DNA of 64,000 bases from Streptomyces asoensis (lineage in GTDB: Bacteria; Actinomycetota; Actinomycetes; Streptomycetales; Streptomycetaceae): the NCBI RefSeq assembly GCF_013085465.1, contig NZ_CP049838.1:5518001-5582000 (forward strand). Reading direction: 5' to 3'. The notes beneath the pieces were generated by a model, which was not told the origin of the DNA, did no database searches, and saw nothing but the letters and a program-made list of their open reading frames with translations. Below are positions 54,701-62,949 of this stretch, one piece after another; the stretch's first letter is position 1, and each line of letters begins with the position of its first letter. The position numbers were made by a program, and so were the translations under genes.

Positions 54701-55514
54701 AGGCGCGTCCGCCGATCCGCTCGCGGCCCTGGGCTCCCTGCCCGGTGTGGCCGAGTCCGTGGAGACCATGCGCAAGGCCGTGGACCGGGTCTACGGGCAC
54801 CGTGTCATGCGTCGCCGCAGCACCGAGATCACCTCCGAGGCCGCACTGCGCGGCGCCCGTGGCTCGGCGGCCCTGTCCGGCGCGGACTGGGCACTGGAGG
54901 AGGTGCGTCGGCGTACCGACTTCGGCGCCGACGACGAGGCCCGCGTCATGGGTGCGGCTCTGCGGCTGTCCGCCGAGGCGGGCCAGTTGCTGTCCATCTG
55001 GCGGCAGTCGCCGCTGCGGGTGCTGGCGCGGCTGCATCTGGTGGCCGCGGCGACCAGCGATGACGAGGTCGGGCGTCCGCGACAGGCCGGTGAGACGGTC
55101 GACGAGCCGCTGATCGAGCTGCCGCTGCCGGGCGCCGCCGAGGTGGCCGGCCGTCTTGAGGGACTGTCCGAGTTGATCATCGCCGGCGGCTCCGCGCCCG
55201 CTCTGGTGACGGCTTCCGTCGTCCATGGCGAGCTGCTGGCCCTGCGTCCGTTCACCTCCCACAACGGCCTGGTCGCACGGGCCGCCGAGCGCATCGTGCT
55301 GATCGGCAGCGGCCTCGACCCCAAGTCGGTCTGCCCGGCCGAGGTGGGGCACGCCGAGCTGGGACGGGCGGCCTACCTGGCGGCCCTGGACGGCTATGTC
55401 TCCGGCACCCCGGACGGCATGGCGGCCTGGATCGCACACTGCGGCAGGGCGGTCGAGCTGGGTGCCCGTGAGTCGACGGCGGTGTGCGAGGCGCTTCAGC
55501 GCGGGGCGGCGTGA
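54690..55514 (+). CDS. Fic-like protein with degenerate motif
   Basis: A 274-residue protein with a Fic-type helical domain. The segment LRPFTSHNGLVARA sits where Fic enzymes have HPFxDGNGRxxR; the catalytic histidine is replaced by leucine and part of the GNGR is lost, so AMPylation activity is doubtful. Its N-terminus keeps Fic-like helices (SEAALRGARGSAAL). It is divergent from the CooC-like ATPase and followed by two hairpins. Confidence 0.65.
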   Translation: MSTTGASADPLAALGSLPGVAESVETMRKAVDRVYGHRVMRRRSTEITSEAALRGARGSAALSGADWALEEVRRRTDFGADDEARVMGAALRLSAEAGQLLSIWRQSPLRVLARLHLVAAATSDDEVGRPRQAGETVDEPLIELPLPGAAEVAGRLEGLSELIIAGGSAPALVTASVVHGELLALRPFTSHNGLVARAAERIVLIGSGLDPKSVCPAEVGHAELGRAAYLAALDGYVSGTPDGMAAWIAHCGRAVELGARESTAVCEALQRGAA

Positions 55515-55562
55515 GTCCCATGCGCGCGTGAGCCCCACGCGCGCATGAGGCTCGGGTACGGA

Positions 55563-55623
55563 AAAGACCCCCTCGCGGGGGCCTCACAAAGGGTTGCGGC
55601 GGTACGAGTCCTCGTACCGCCGC
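55563..55623 (+). terminator. Two tandem hairpins
   Basis: CCCCC/GGGGG at 55568-55581 is followed by a perfect 13-bp stem GCGGCGGTACGAG (55596-55608) with CTCGTACCGCCGC (55611-55623). Confidence 0.7.
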
Positions 55624-55946
55624 TGGCATGCTCACCCGGTTACCAAGCGTCCTCGATATATTGCCCATCAGGCCGGGAACTTTGCCCGTGACCTGGTGCG
55701 GCTGGCCCGTAATCGACGGGTCGACGTCGCGTGGGTGCCCAGTGGTCATGCGCGGTCCGTGGGGCCAAATGCGTTATTAAGGTGATCCTCTCGGATGTCC
55801 TTGGTCTCGCGGGCCGTTAAGTCCTTTGTACTCCTGGACCCCGACAAGCGGAAGTGCTGGCACCAGTTCTTTGCTTTTGCTCCCAAACAGGTTTTAAAGG
55901 GGCGTTCCTGAGTGGTGACGGGACGTCCCCCACGCGCGGGTGGCCC
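55624..55946. other. Intergenic region, no gene seen
   Basis: AT-rich patches (GATATATTG near 55656, GCGTTATTAAGG near 55770) lie between two convergent genes. They could mark a small RNA promoter, but I cannot define one. Confidence 0.35.
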
Positions 55947-56774
55947 TCAGACAGTCGCCGCCCGGCGTCGGTTCGCGTACCAGACGAGGCCCGCGGTGGC
56001 CGCCGCCGCTCCTATGGCCGCGGCCGCGACGAGCGCGGGGCGGGGCGGTACGGAGAACGAGGGAATCCGCTGCTTGAGGCGCACCGGCCGGTGGAAGTCG
56101 AGAATCGGCCAGCCGCGCGCGACGGCCTCGCGCCGCAGGGCCCGGTCCGGGTTCACGGCGTGCGGGTGCCCCACCGCCTTCAGCATCGGCAGATCGGTCG
56201 CCGAGTCGCTGTAGGCGTAACAACGCGAGAGGTCGTACCCCTCGGACTCGGCCAGCTCCTTGACCGCCTCCGCCTTCGTCGGGCCGTAGGCGTAGTACTC
56301 CACCTCTCCGGTGAAGCAGCCGTCCTCGCCCACGACCATGCGGGTGGCGACCACGCGGTCCGCGCCGAGCAGTTCGCCGATCGGCTCGACCACCTCGGCA
56401 CCCGACGTGGACACGATCACGACGTCACGGCCGGCCGTGTGGTGCTCCTCGATCAGGGAGGCCGCCTCGTCGTAGATCAGCGGGTCGATCAGGTCGTGAA
56501 GGGTCTCGGCCACGATCTCCTTCACCTGTTGGACGTTCCAGCCGCGCACGAGGGCGGACAGGTACTCGCGGGTCCGCTCCATCTGGTCGTGGTCCATACC
56601 GCCGACAAGGAAGACGAACTGGGCGTATGCGGTCCGCAGGGCCGCCCTGCGGTTGATCAGGCCGCCTTGGTAGAAGGACTTGCTGAAGGTGAGCGTGCTC
56701 GACTTCGCAATGACCGTCTTGTCCAGGTCAAAGAAGGCCGCTGTGCGGGGCAAGGAGTGGTTTTCCACAACCAT
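55947..56774 (-). CDS. HAD-superfamily IB phosphatase
   Basis: A 275-residue HAD-IB hydrolase of the SerB-like type: nucleophile motif FFDLDKTVI, motif II VIVSTSGAEV, and motif IV YSDSATDLPML. A hydrophobic C-terminal segment (about 248-268) probably anchors it in the membrane. The family includes phosphoserine phosphatases and lysolipid phosphatases. ATG 56774 was chosen. Confidence 0.88.
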   Translation of the reverse strand: MVVENHSLPRTAAFFDLDKTVIAKSSTLTFSKSFYQGGLINRRAALRTAYAQFVFLVGGMDHDQMERTREYLSALVRGWNVQQVKEIVAETLHDLIDPLIYDEAASLIEEHHTAGRDVVIVSTSGAEVVEPIGELLGADRVVATRMVVGEDGCFTGEVEYYAYGPTKAEAVKELAESEGYDLSRCYAYSDSATDLPMLKAVGHPHAVNPDRALRREAVARGWPILDFHRPVRLKQRIPSFSVPPRPALVAAAAIGAAAATAGLVWYANRRRAATV

Positions 56775-57351
56775 GAGCATAGGGGCAGCTCATTCGGCGT
56801 AAGGTGGGCGCGTGGGTTTGCCTGAGAAGGCTCTCGGGTACACCATGGAAGTCACGGATCGTTCGCGACCGTGCTAACGCGGTCCGACTCCTCCCCCCCC
56901 GAGTCGGCCGTGAAGGCGACCCCCGCTCTCCCCCCCGGCGGGGGTCGTCGCATGTCCGGGCGGGTTTTCCAGTTCTGTACGCGGCCGCTGCGCCGCGCCG
57001 AGGCGGCTGCGGTCGCCTCTTTTGCTTACCCGCCACTGTCACTGTGCGTAGTCGTCGGACTCCTCTGCGGAAGTCGCACAGCAGATGGTGCAGGGCTCCC
57101 CGTATGGGTGACGGCGATATTCACAACCACCCACTCGTCCACAGTTTTCCACCAAGATCCACACGATTTCCGGGCTCGCTGCACCGTGATTCCAACGCGT
57201 CCGCTCCGGGCCGACTTCACATGGCCGGTTCCGTTTGCCGGGGGCGTTCGGCCGGATTCTGTCGGCCGTTCATATGGAGACCGGCTGCCGGTTCTTCACA
57301 CGTTTGGGAATCGCGGGACCGCAGCGACTGCGCACCCCGCAGTGAAGGGGG
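56775..57351. promoter_or_regulatory. Promoter region of the tad operon
   Basis: This 577-bp gap has no convincing gene. The part from about 57000 on is less GC-rich and should hold the promoter of ssd-tad. Sequences such as GTCCACAGTTTTCCACC near 57140 look vaguely like DnaA boxes but are not good matches. Confidence 0.4.
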
Positions 57352-58464
57352 ATGGAAAACGTGACCGGAGCCGTCACACACGACCCGCCGCCCACCACCG
57401 GAGGCGGACCGGGCAAGCCACTGATCGTCACGGAGGACGCGGAACTCCTCGACGATCTGCTGCGCCTGTGCGCCGCCGCCGGCGCCACACCGGAGGTGCA
57501 CCACTCGGTGCCGGAACGCCGGGGCAGCTGGGAGTCGGCGCCGCTCGTCCTGGTCGGCGACGACGCGGCACGCCGTGTCCGCGGGGCCGCCCGTAGACGA
57601 GGAGTGGTCCTCGTCGGCCGCGACCAGGACGACTCCGGGGTGTGGCAGCGCGCCGTGGAGATCGGCGCCGACCACGTCCTGATGCTGCCGGACGGCGAAC
57701 AGTGGCTGGTCGACCGCATCGCCGACGTCGCCGAGGGCGTCGGACGTCCCGCTCTCACCGTCGGCGTCATCGGCGGACGCGGCGGCGCCGGAGCGTCCAC
57801 GCTCGCGTGCGCCCTCGCCGTCACCTCCGCGCGAGAAGGGCTGCGCACCCTTCTGGTCGACGCCGATCCACTGGGCGGCGGACTCGACGTCCTCCTCGGC
57901 GGCGAGAGCACGGAAGGCCTGCGCTGGCCCGCGTTCGCCGCCTCGCGCGGGAGGGTCGGCGGCAGCGCCCTGGAGGAGTCGCTGCCCAGGCTGCACTCGC
58001 TGCGGGTGCTCAGCTGGGACCGGGGCGACTGCGTGGCCATCGCGCCGCAGGCCGTGCGCGCGGTGCTGGCGGCGGCCCGACGCCGGGGCGGCACGGTCGT
58101 CGTCGACCTCCCGCGCCGCATCGACGACGGTGTCGCCGAGATCCTCGCCCAGCTCGACCTCGGGCTTCTCGTGGTCCCCGCCGAACTGCGCGCCGTCGCG
58201 GCGGGCAAGCGCGTGGCCTCCGCCGTCGGCATGGTGCTGCGCGACCTGCGGGTGGCGGTGCGCGGCCCCTACGCGCCCGGACTCGACGACAGCGAAGTGG
58301 CCCGACTGCTGGGCCTGCCGTTGGCCGGCGAGGTGCCTGTCGAGTCGGCGCTGCTGCGTCCGGACGGCGGCAAGGCGCCGCCGGGCGCGACCGTGCGCGG
58401 GCCGCTCGCCCGCTTCTGCAAGGAGTTCTGGGAGCGCGCGCTCACCGAGGGGGGTGGCTCATGA
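57352..58464 (+). CDS. ssd: Septum site-determining protein Ssd (CpaE-like)
   Basis: A 370-residue protein with an N-terminal receiver-like domain (LIVTEDAELLDDLLRLCAAA...) and a C-terminal MinD/ParA-type ATPase. The P-loop is degenerate: VIGGRGGAGASTLACALA lacks the usual lysine-threonine end. It corresponds to actinobacterial Ssd/CpaE, which localises Tad pilus machinery and has been linked to septation. It heads the tad operon; the tadA ATG overlaps its stop. Confidence 0.88.
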   Translation: MENVTGAVTHDPPPTTGGGPGKPLIVTEDAELLDDLLRLCAAAGATPEVHHSVPERRGSWESAPLVLVGDDAARRVRGAARRRGVVLVGRDQDDSGVWQRAVEIGADHVLMLPDGEQWLVDRIADVAEGVGRPALTVGVIGGRGGAGASTLACALAVTSAREGLRTLLVDADPLGGGLDVLLGGESTEGLRWPAFAASRGRVGGSALEESLPRLHSLRVLSWDRGDCVAIAPQAVRAVLAAARRRGGTVVVDLPRRIDDGVAEILAQLDLGLLVVPAELRAVAAGKRVASAVGMVLRDLRVAVRGPYAPGLDDSEVARLLGLPLAGEVPVESALLRPDGGKAPPGATVRGPLARFCKEFWERALTEGGGS

Positions 58465-59666
58465 GCACGCCGCCAGGGCTCGAGCGGGTGAGAGGGACCG
58501 GGACGCTGCTGGACGGCGTACGGCAGTGGCTTGCCGACAGCGGCGCCGAACCGACGCCCGCGCGTGTGGCGCAGGCACTGCGCGAACAGGGGCGGGTCCT
58601 CGGGGATGCGGAGGTCCTCGGCGCGGCCGAGCAACTGCGGTCCGAGCTGATCGGAAGCGGGCCTCTGGAGCCACTGCTCACCGACCCCGGGGTGACCGAC
58701 GTACTGGTGTCCGCTCCGGACCGGGTCTGGGTCGACCGGGGCGGCGGTCTGGAGCTGACCGGTGTCTCCTTCCCGGACGCGGCGGCCGTACGGCGCCTCG
58801 CGCAGCGTCTGGCCGCCGTGGCCGGGCGGCGCTTGGACGACGCCCGGCCCTGGGCCGACGCCCGGCTGCCCGACGGGACGCGACTGCACGCGGTGCTGCC
58901 CCCGGTCGCCGTCGGCTGCACCTGTCTGTCGCTGCGCGTCGTACGGCCACGGGCGTTCACGCTCGGCGAGCTGGTGGCCGCGGGCACGGTGCCGCCGGGC
59001 GGGGACAGGGTGCTGCGGGATCTGGTGCGGGCGCGGCTGTCCTTCCTGGTCAGCGGCGGCACCGGCAGCGGCAAGACGACCCTGCTGAGCGCGCTGCTGG
59101 GCCAGGTCGGGCCGGGGGAACGGATCGTGCTCGCCGAGGACTCGGCGGAGCTGCGACCGGATCACCCGCACGTCGTCCGCCTGGAGACCAGACCCGCAAA
59201 CCAGGAGGGAGCCGGGCTCGTCACGCTCGAGGACCTGGTGCGGCAGGCCCTGCGGATGCGGCCCGACCGGATGGTCGTGGGGGAGGTGCGCGGGCCGGAG
59301 GTCGTCCATCTGCTGGCCGCGCTCAACACGGGCCACGAGGGCTGCGGGACCGTCCACGCCAATGCCGCCGCGGACGTCCCCGCCCGGCTCGAGGCGCTCG
59401 GTACGGCGGCCGGGCTCGACCGGACCGCGCTGCACAGCCAGTTGGCGGCGGCCCTGTCGGTGGTCCTGCACCTCGTACGCGACCCGGCCGGGCGGCGGCG
59501 GATCGCCGAGGTGCACGTGCTGGAGCGGGACCCCTCCGGGCTGGTGCGGACCGTGCCGGCACTGCGGTGGCGGGCGGACGCCTTCGCCCACGAGCGGGGA
59601 TGGGAGCGGCTGCGGGAGCTGCTGCGTGGCGAGGAGAACGAAGGGACGGGCGGGCGTGATGAGTGA
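58461..59666 (+). CDS. tadA: Tad pilus assembly ATPase TadA
   Basis: A 401-residue secretion ATPase with Walker [13 protein letters not shown], an aspartate box [10 protein letters not shown], Walker [11 protein letters not shown], and a histidine box [12 protein letters not shown]. It powers pilus assembly at the inner face of the membrane. Its ATG overlaps the ssd stop (ATGA). Confidence 0.93.
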   Translation: MSTPPGLERVRGTGTLLDGVRQWLADSGAEPTPARVAQALREQGRVLGDAEVLGAAEQLRSELIGSGPLEPLLTDPGVTDVLVSAPDRVWVDRGGGLELTGVSFPDAAAVRRLAQRLAAVAGRRLDDARPWADARLPDGTRLHAVLPPVAVGCTCLSLRVVRPRAFTLGELVAAGTVPPGGDRVLRDLVRARLSFLVSGGTGSGKTTLLSALLGQVGPGERIVLAEDSAELRPDHPHVVRLETRPANQEGAGLVTLEDLVRQALRMRPDRMVVGEVRGPEVVHLLAALNTGHEGCGTVHANAAADVPARLEALGTAAGLDRTALHSQLAAALSVVLHLVRDPAGRRRIAEVHVLERDPSGLVRTVPALRWRADAFAHERGWERLRELLRGEENEGTGGRDE

Positions 59667-60519
59667 GATGCCGATGGCCGCGGCCGTGGCCTGTGCCGGA
59701 GCGGCGGCCTGGTTGCTGGGCGGACCGTACTCAGGGGCCAGGCGGGCGCAGTTGCTCCTGGCCGGAGGTGGTGTGGTCGGCAGCGGCCCCCCGCCGTGGC
59801 GGCAGCTCACCGGCGAGCTCCGGAGGCTCCGGGGACGGTGGCGACCCGAATGGTGGGCGCCCGTCGCCGGACTGCTCCTGGCGCTGCTGGGCGGTTCGGT
59901 GCTGCCGGTCGTCGCGGGGGCGGCCGGGGTGCCCCTGCTGCGCCGGGCGCGGCGAGCCGCCGAGAGCCGGCGGGCGGGGGAGCGCCGAGGGGACGCGGTG
60001 ATCGCCCTGTGTGCGGCGCTGGCCGGGGAGGTGCTCGCCGGCCGACAGCCAGGGGAGGCGCTGCGGCGGGCCGCGCAGGACTCCGGAGGGCTGGGAGCGG
60101 CGCAGCCCGCGGTGTTGGCGGCGGCACGGTTCGGCGGGGACGTGCCCAAGGCTCTCGCGGCCGCTGCCCGGCAACCGGGTGCCGACGGCCTGCTGGGACT
60201 CGCCGCGTGCTGGCGGGTGGCCGTGGACCAGGGCGCCGGTCTCGCTGTCGGACTCGACCGGCTGGAGGCGGCGTTACGTGCGGAGCGGGATCAACGCGCG
60301 GACCTGCGCGCTCAGTTGGCCGGACCGCGCGCCACGGTGGTGATGCTCGTCGGCCTGCCGGTCCTGGGCCTCGTGCTGGGCGCCGCGCTCGGAGCGGACC
60401 CGCTGCACGTCCTGCTGCACACCGGAGCGGGGCTGGGCTGCCTGCTCGTCGGCGGTGTGCTGGAGGGCGTGGGGATGTGGTGGGCGCTGCGGATCGTCCG
60501 CCACGCGGAAGCGAAGTGA
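59659..60519 (+). CDS. tadB: Tad inner-membrane protein TadB
   Basis: A 286-residue type II secretion F-domain protein. Hydrophobic segments lie near residues 5-20, 65-85 and two at the C-terminus (about 220-275). The central cytosolic part has [20 protein letters not shown], typical of TadB platform proteins. ATG 59659 (or GTG 59656) overlaps the end of tadA. Confidence 0.88.
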   Translation: MSEMPMAAAVACAGAAAWLLGGPYSGARRAQLLLAGGGVVGSGPPPWRQLTGELRRLRGRWRPEWWAPVAGLLLALLGGSVLPVVAGAAGVPLLRRARRAAESRRAGERRGDAVIALCAALAGEVLAGRQPGEALRRAAQDSGGLGAAQPAVLAAARFGGDVPKALAAAARQPGADGLLGLAACWRVAVDQGAGLAVGLDRLEAALRAERDQRADLRAQLAGPRATVVMLVGLPVLGLVLGAALGADPLHVLLHTGAGLGCLLVGGVLEGVGMWWALRIVRHAEAK

Positions 60520-60558
60520 GGTGACGAGAAGGAGGTGGGTGATGTGGACGGAGGAGGC

Positions 60559-61344
60559 ATGAGCGTGGAAGTTGTCCACAGGCTGGGGGCGGCTGTGGGG
60601 ATCGTGGTGGCCCTCTGGTGGCTGATGTGGTGGTGGGAGACCGCGCGGCGCCGACGCAGGGCACGGCGGCGCCTGGCCGAACTGCACGCCTCGGGTCCGG
60701 CGGCGACCGTGCGAGGAGCCGGGCTGCGGAAGGCCGTACGACGGTGGCTTCCCGACGCATTGGTGGTCGGTGCCGGATGGGTGGTGGTCGGTGGCGTCGC
60801 GGGTCTCGTACTGGGGCTGATCGGCGCGGTGGGGCTGGGGCGGTGGCGCCGTCGGCAACAGGCGGCGGGTGTGGTGAGCGAGGTCGACGCCCAGCTTGCC
60901 GCACGCCAACTCCCGCTCGCCGCCGACCTGCTGGCCGCGTGCATCGCGGCCGGTGCCGGCCCGGTGATAGCGGCGCAGGCCGTGGGGGAGGCGCTGGGCG
61001 GTCCCGTGGGGGAAGGGTTGACGCGTGGTGCCGCCGAGGTGCGGCTGGGCGGCGAACCGGCCACCGCCTGGCGGAGGTTGGCCTTGACACCGGGTGCCGC
61101 GGCGCTGGCCCGCCTGCTGGAGCGGGCCGACGTCTCGGGACTGCCCGCGGCCGGACCGGTCGCCCGGCTCGCCGCCGATACCCGAGCCGACTGGGCGCGC
61201 GCCGCGACGGCCCGGGCCCGGCGGGCGGCCGTCATGGTCACCGTGCCGGTGGGGCTGTGCTTCCTGCCCGCCTTCATCGCGGTCGGTGTGCTGCCCATCG
61301 TCATCGGGCTCGCGGGCGGGGTGCTGGGAGGGGGTGGTCGATGA
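60559..61344 (+). CDS. tadC: Tad inner-membrane protein TadC
   Basis: A 261-residue F-domain protein paired with TadB as the pilus platform. Membrane segments are at about residues 8-24, 65-90 and 225-255, with the central ADLLAACIAAGAGPVIAAQA. ATG 60559 follows a strong GGAGGAGG site; a GTG at 60535 is upstream in frame. Confidence 0.85.
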   Translation: MSVEVVHRLGAAVGIVVALWWLMWWWETARRRRRARRRLAELHASGPAATVRGAGLRKAVRRWLPDALVVGAGWVVVGGVAGLVLGLIGAVGLGRWRRRQQAAGVVSEVDAQLAARQLPLAADLLAACIAAGAGPVIAAQAVGEALGGPVGEGLTRGAAEVRLGGEPATAWRRLALTPGAAALARLLERADVSGLPAAGPVARLAADTRADWARAATARARRAAVMVTVPVGLCFLPAFIAVGVLPIVIGLAGGVLGGGGR

Positions 61345-61512
61345 CGGCATGGACAACGTGAACGCCTAGAGCCGAGAAGCGACGGCGCGGGGGCGGTTGA
61401 AGAGCGGGCCCGTCGACCAGCGGGCGGCCGAGCGGCCGGGCGGCGAACGGTCGCAAGCGAAGTAGCCGAACCAGAGCAGAGATCAACGCAACGGAACCTC
61501 ACGGGGGTTGAG

Positions 61513-61722
61513 ATGTACAAGGCGGTATGGGCGCGGCTGAGCGCCCTGGTGTGCAGGGTGCGTGCGGCGCGCAGCGACGCGGGGATGGTGACGTCCGAGT
61601 ACGCGATGGGGATCGTGGCGGCCGTGGGATTCGCGGTGCTCCTCTACCAGGTGGTGACGAGCGAGGTGGTCGCGGCTCAGCTGCAAGCCATCGTGAAGCG
61701 GGCGCTCAGTGCGGGGGCGTGA
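61513..61722 (+). CDS. Flp-type pilin (DUF4244)
   Basis: A 69-residue prepilin. The processing site reads G-MVTSEY: after cleavage behind the glycine, Glu is at +5 and Tyr at +6, the Flp hallmark. A hydrophobic helix (AMGIVAAVGFAVLLYQVV) follows. It is the likely pilus subunit of the operon. ATG 61513 follows GGGGGTTGAG. Confidence 0.9.
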   Translation: MYKAVWARLSALVCRVRAARSDAGMVTSEYAMGIVAAVGFAVLLYQVVTSEVVAAQLQAIVKRALSAGA

Positions 61723-62443
61723 GCCCGGACGGGAGGCTCGGCGCGCGTGCCGGTGGGTGTGCGTCGGGGACCGGGGGTTCGTGACGGCGGAGTCGGCCGT
61801 GGTGTTGCCGGTGCTGGTGGTGTTCGCGACGGCGCTGGTGTGGGGGCTGCTGGTCATGGCGGCCCAGATCCAGTGCGTGGATGCGGCCAGGACCGGCGCC
61901 AGGGCGGCGGCCCGGCAGGATCCGGCCGACGCGGTCCTCGAGGTGACCCGCGCGACGGCGCCGCGCGGGGCCGAGGTGACGATCAGCAGGGAGGGCGACC
62001 AGGTCCGCGTCGTGGTCGTGGCCAAGCCACCGGCGCTGCGCGGCCTGCCCTTCGAGGTGCGGGAGGAGGCCGTGGCGGCGGCGGAGGAGGCAGTGGCGAC
62101 GGTGAAGTCGGACGCGGGGACGGCGGAGGAAGCCGTGGGGACTGTGGAGGAAGCCGTGGGGACGGCTGAGAAGGTCAGAGGGGCGGCTGAGAAGGCCCGG
62201 GACGCGCCAGGTGATCCCCGAGGTGCGTCAGGAGACGCCCGTGCGTCAGATGGGCTCCGAGGTGCGGCACCAGCCGTGCGCGCGCGACGGGAGGCCCGGG
62301 ACGCGCCAGGTGATCCCCGAGGTGCGTCAGGAGACGCCCGTGCGTCAGATGGGCTCCGAGGTGCGGCACCAGCCGTGCGCGCGCCACAGGAGGCCCGGGG
62401 CGCGTCAGGAGACGCCCAGGGGTCGCTGGGAGACGTGCCGTGA
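61709..62443 (+). CDS. TadE-like pseudopilin with duplicated tail
   Basis: A 244-residue frame. The TadE core is GFVTAESAVVLPVLVVFATA, with Glu at +5 from the glycine. The conserved part ends near residue 115; the rest is Ala/Asp/Gly/Arg-rich low-complexity sequence that includes a perfect 99-bp tandem duplication. GTG 61709 overlaps the pilin end; later starts are possible. Confidence 0.75.
   Translation: MRGREPGREARRACRWVCVGDRGFVTAESAVVLPVLVVFATALVWGLLVMAAQIQCVDAARTGARAAARQDPADAVLEVTRATAPRGAEVTISREGDQVRVVVVAKPPALRGLPFEVREEAVAAAEEAVATVKSDAGTAEEAVGTVEEAVGTAEKVRGAAEKARDAPGDPRGASGDARASDGLRGAAPAVRARREARDAPGDPRGASGDARASDGLRGAAPAVRAPQEARGASGDAQGSLGDVP
62194..62391 (+). repeat. 99-bp tandem duplication inside the TadE-like gene
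   Basis: Copies 62194-62292 and 62293-62391 are identical except for the last few bases. A partial third copy follows from 62392. The period is 33 codons, so the frame is kept. Confidence 0.93.
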
Positions 62444-62949
62444 GCGGCGCGGGGCGTGGGGGCGGGGTCATGTGGGCGGCCCGCGTCCTCCGAGGGCGCC
62501 ACAGGGACGCGGACCGGGGCTCCGCCACCGTCTGGAGTGTGGGTGCGATCGCCGTGCTGTGTGTCGTGTTCGGGATCGTGCTCGCGCTCGGACAGGCCGT
62601 GGCGGCCCGGCACCGCGCCGCGGGCGGCGCCGACCTCGCGGCGCTCGCTGCCGCCGACCATTGGGCGGACGGCGTCGCGCAGGCCTGCGACCGGGCGGAC
62701 CGGGTGGCCCGGGCGCAGGGCGCACGACTGGTGCGGTGCGTGGTCGTCGGCGAGATCTCGGACGTGACGGCGGCGTCGGGACGGGGACTGTTCGCGGCCG
62801 AGGTCAGGGCGCGGGCGGGCCCTGCGGATGCGGTGCCGCCCCCGCAGCGGCCCCCGCGGCCTCACCCGCTGCCGGCCCCTTCTCCGACGCTGTCGGAGGC
62901 TCCCCTTCCCGAGCTTTCTCCTCGGGGGCCTCCCGCAGCAGTTCCGTGA
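62440..62949 (+). CDS. Rv3654c-type TadE-like protein
   Basis: A 169-residue protein of the helicase/secretion-neighbourhood TadE-like type. It has an N-terminal SATVWSVGAIAVLCVVFGIV membrane helix, then AAGGADLAALAAADH, and a cysteine pair. It lacks the Glu+5. The C-terminus is proline-rich and its last 146 bp overlap the convergent helicase gene. GTG 62440 overlaps the preceding stop. Confidence 0.8.
   Translation: MSGAGRGGGVMWAARVLRGRHRDADRGSATVWSVGAIAVLCVVFGIVLALGQAVAARHRAAGGADLAALAAADHWADGVAQACDRADRVARAQGARLVRCVVVGEISDVTAASGRGLFAAEVRARAGPADAVPPPQRPPRPHPLPAPSPTLSEAPLPELSPRGPPAAVP

Noticed and set aside
57120..57200. DnaA-box cluster or replication origin
   Set aside because: The CCACA-containing matches are poor, and no dnaA, dnaN or other origin genes are nearby.
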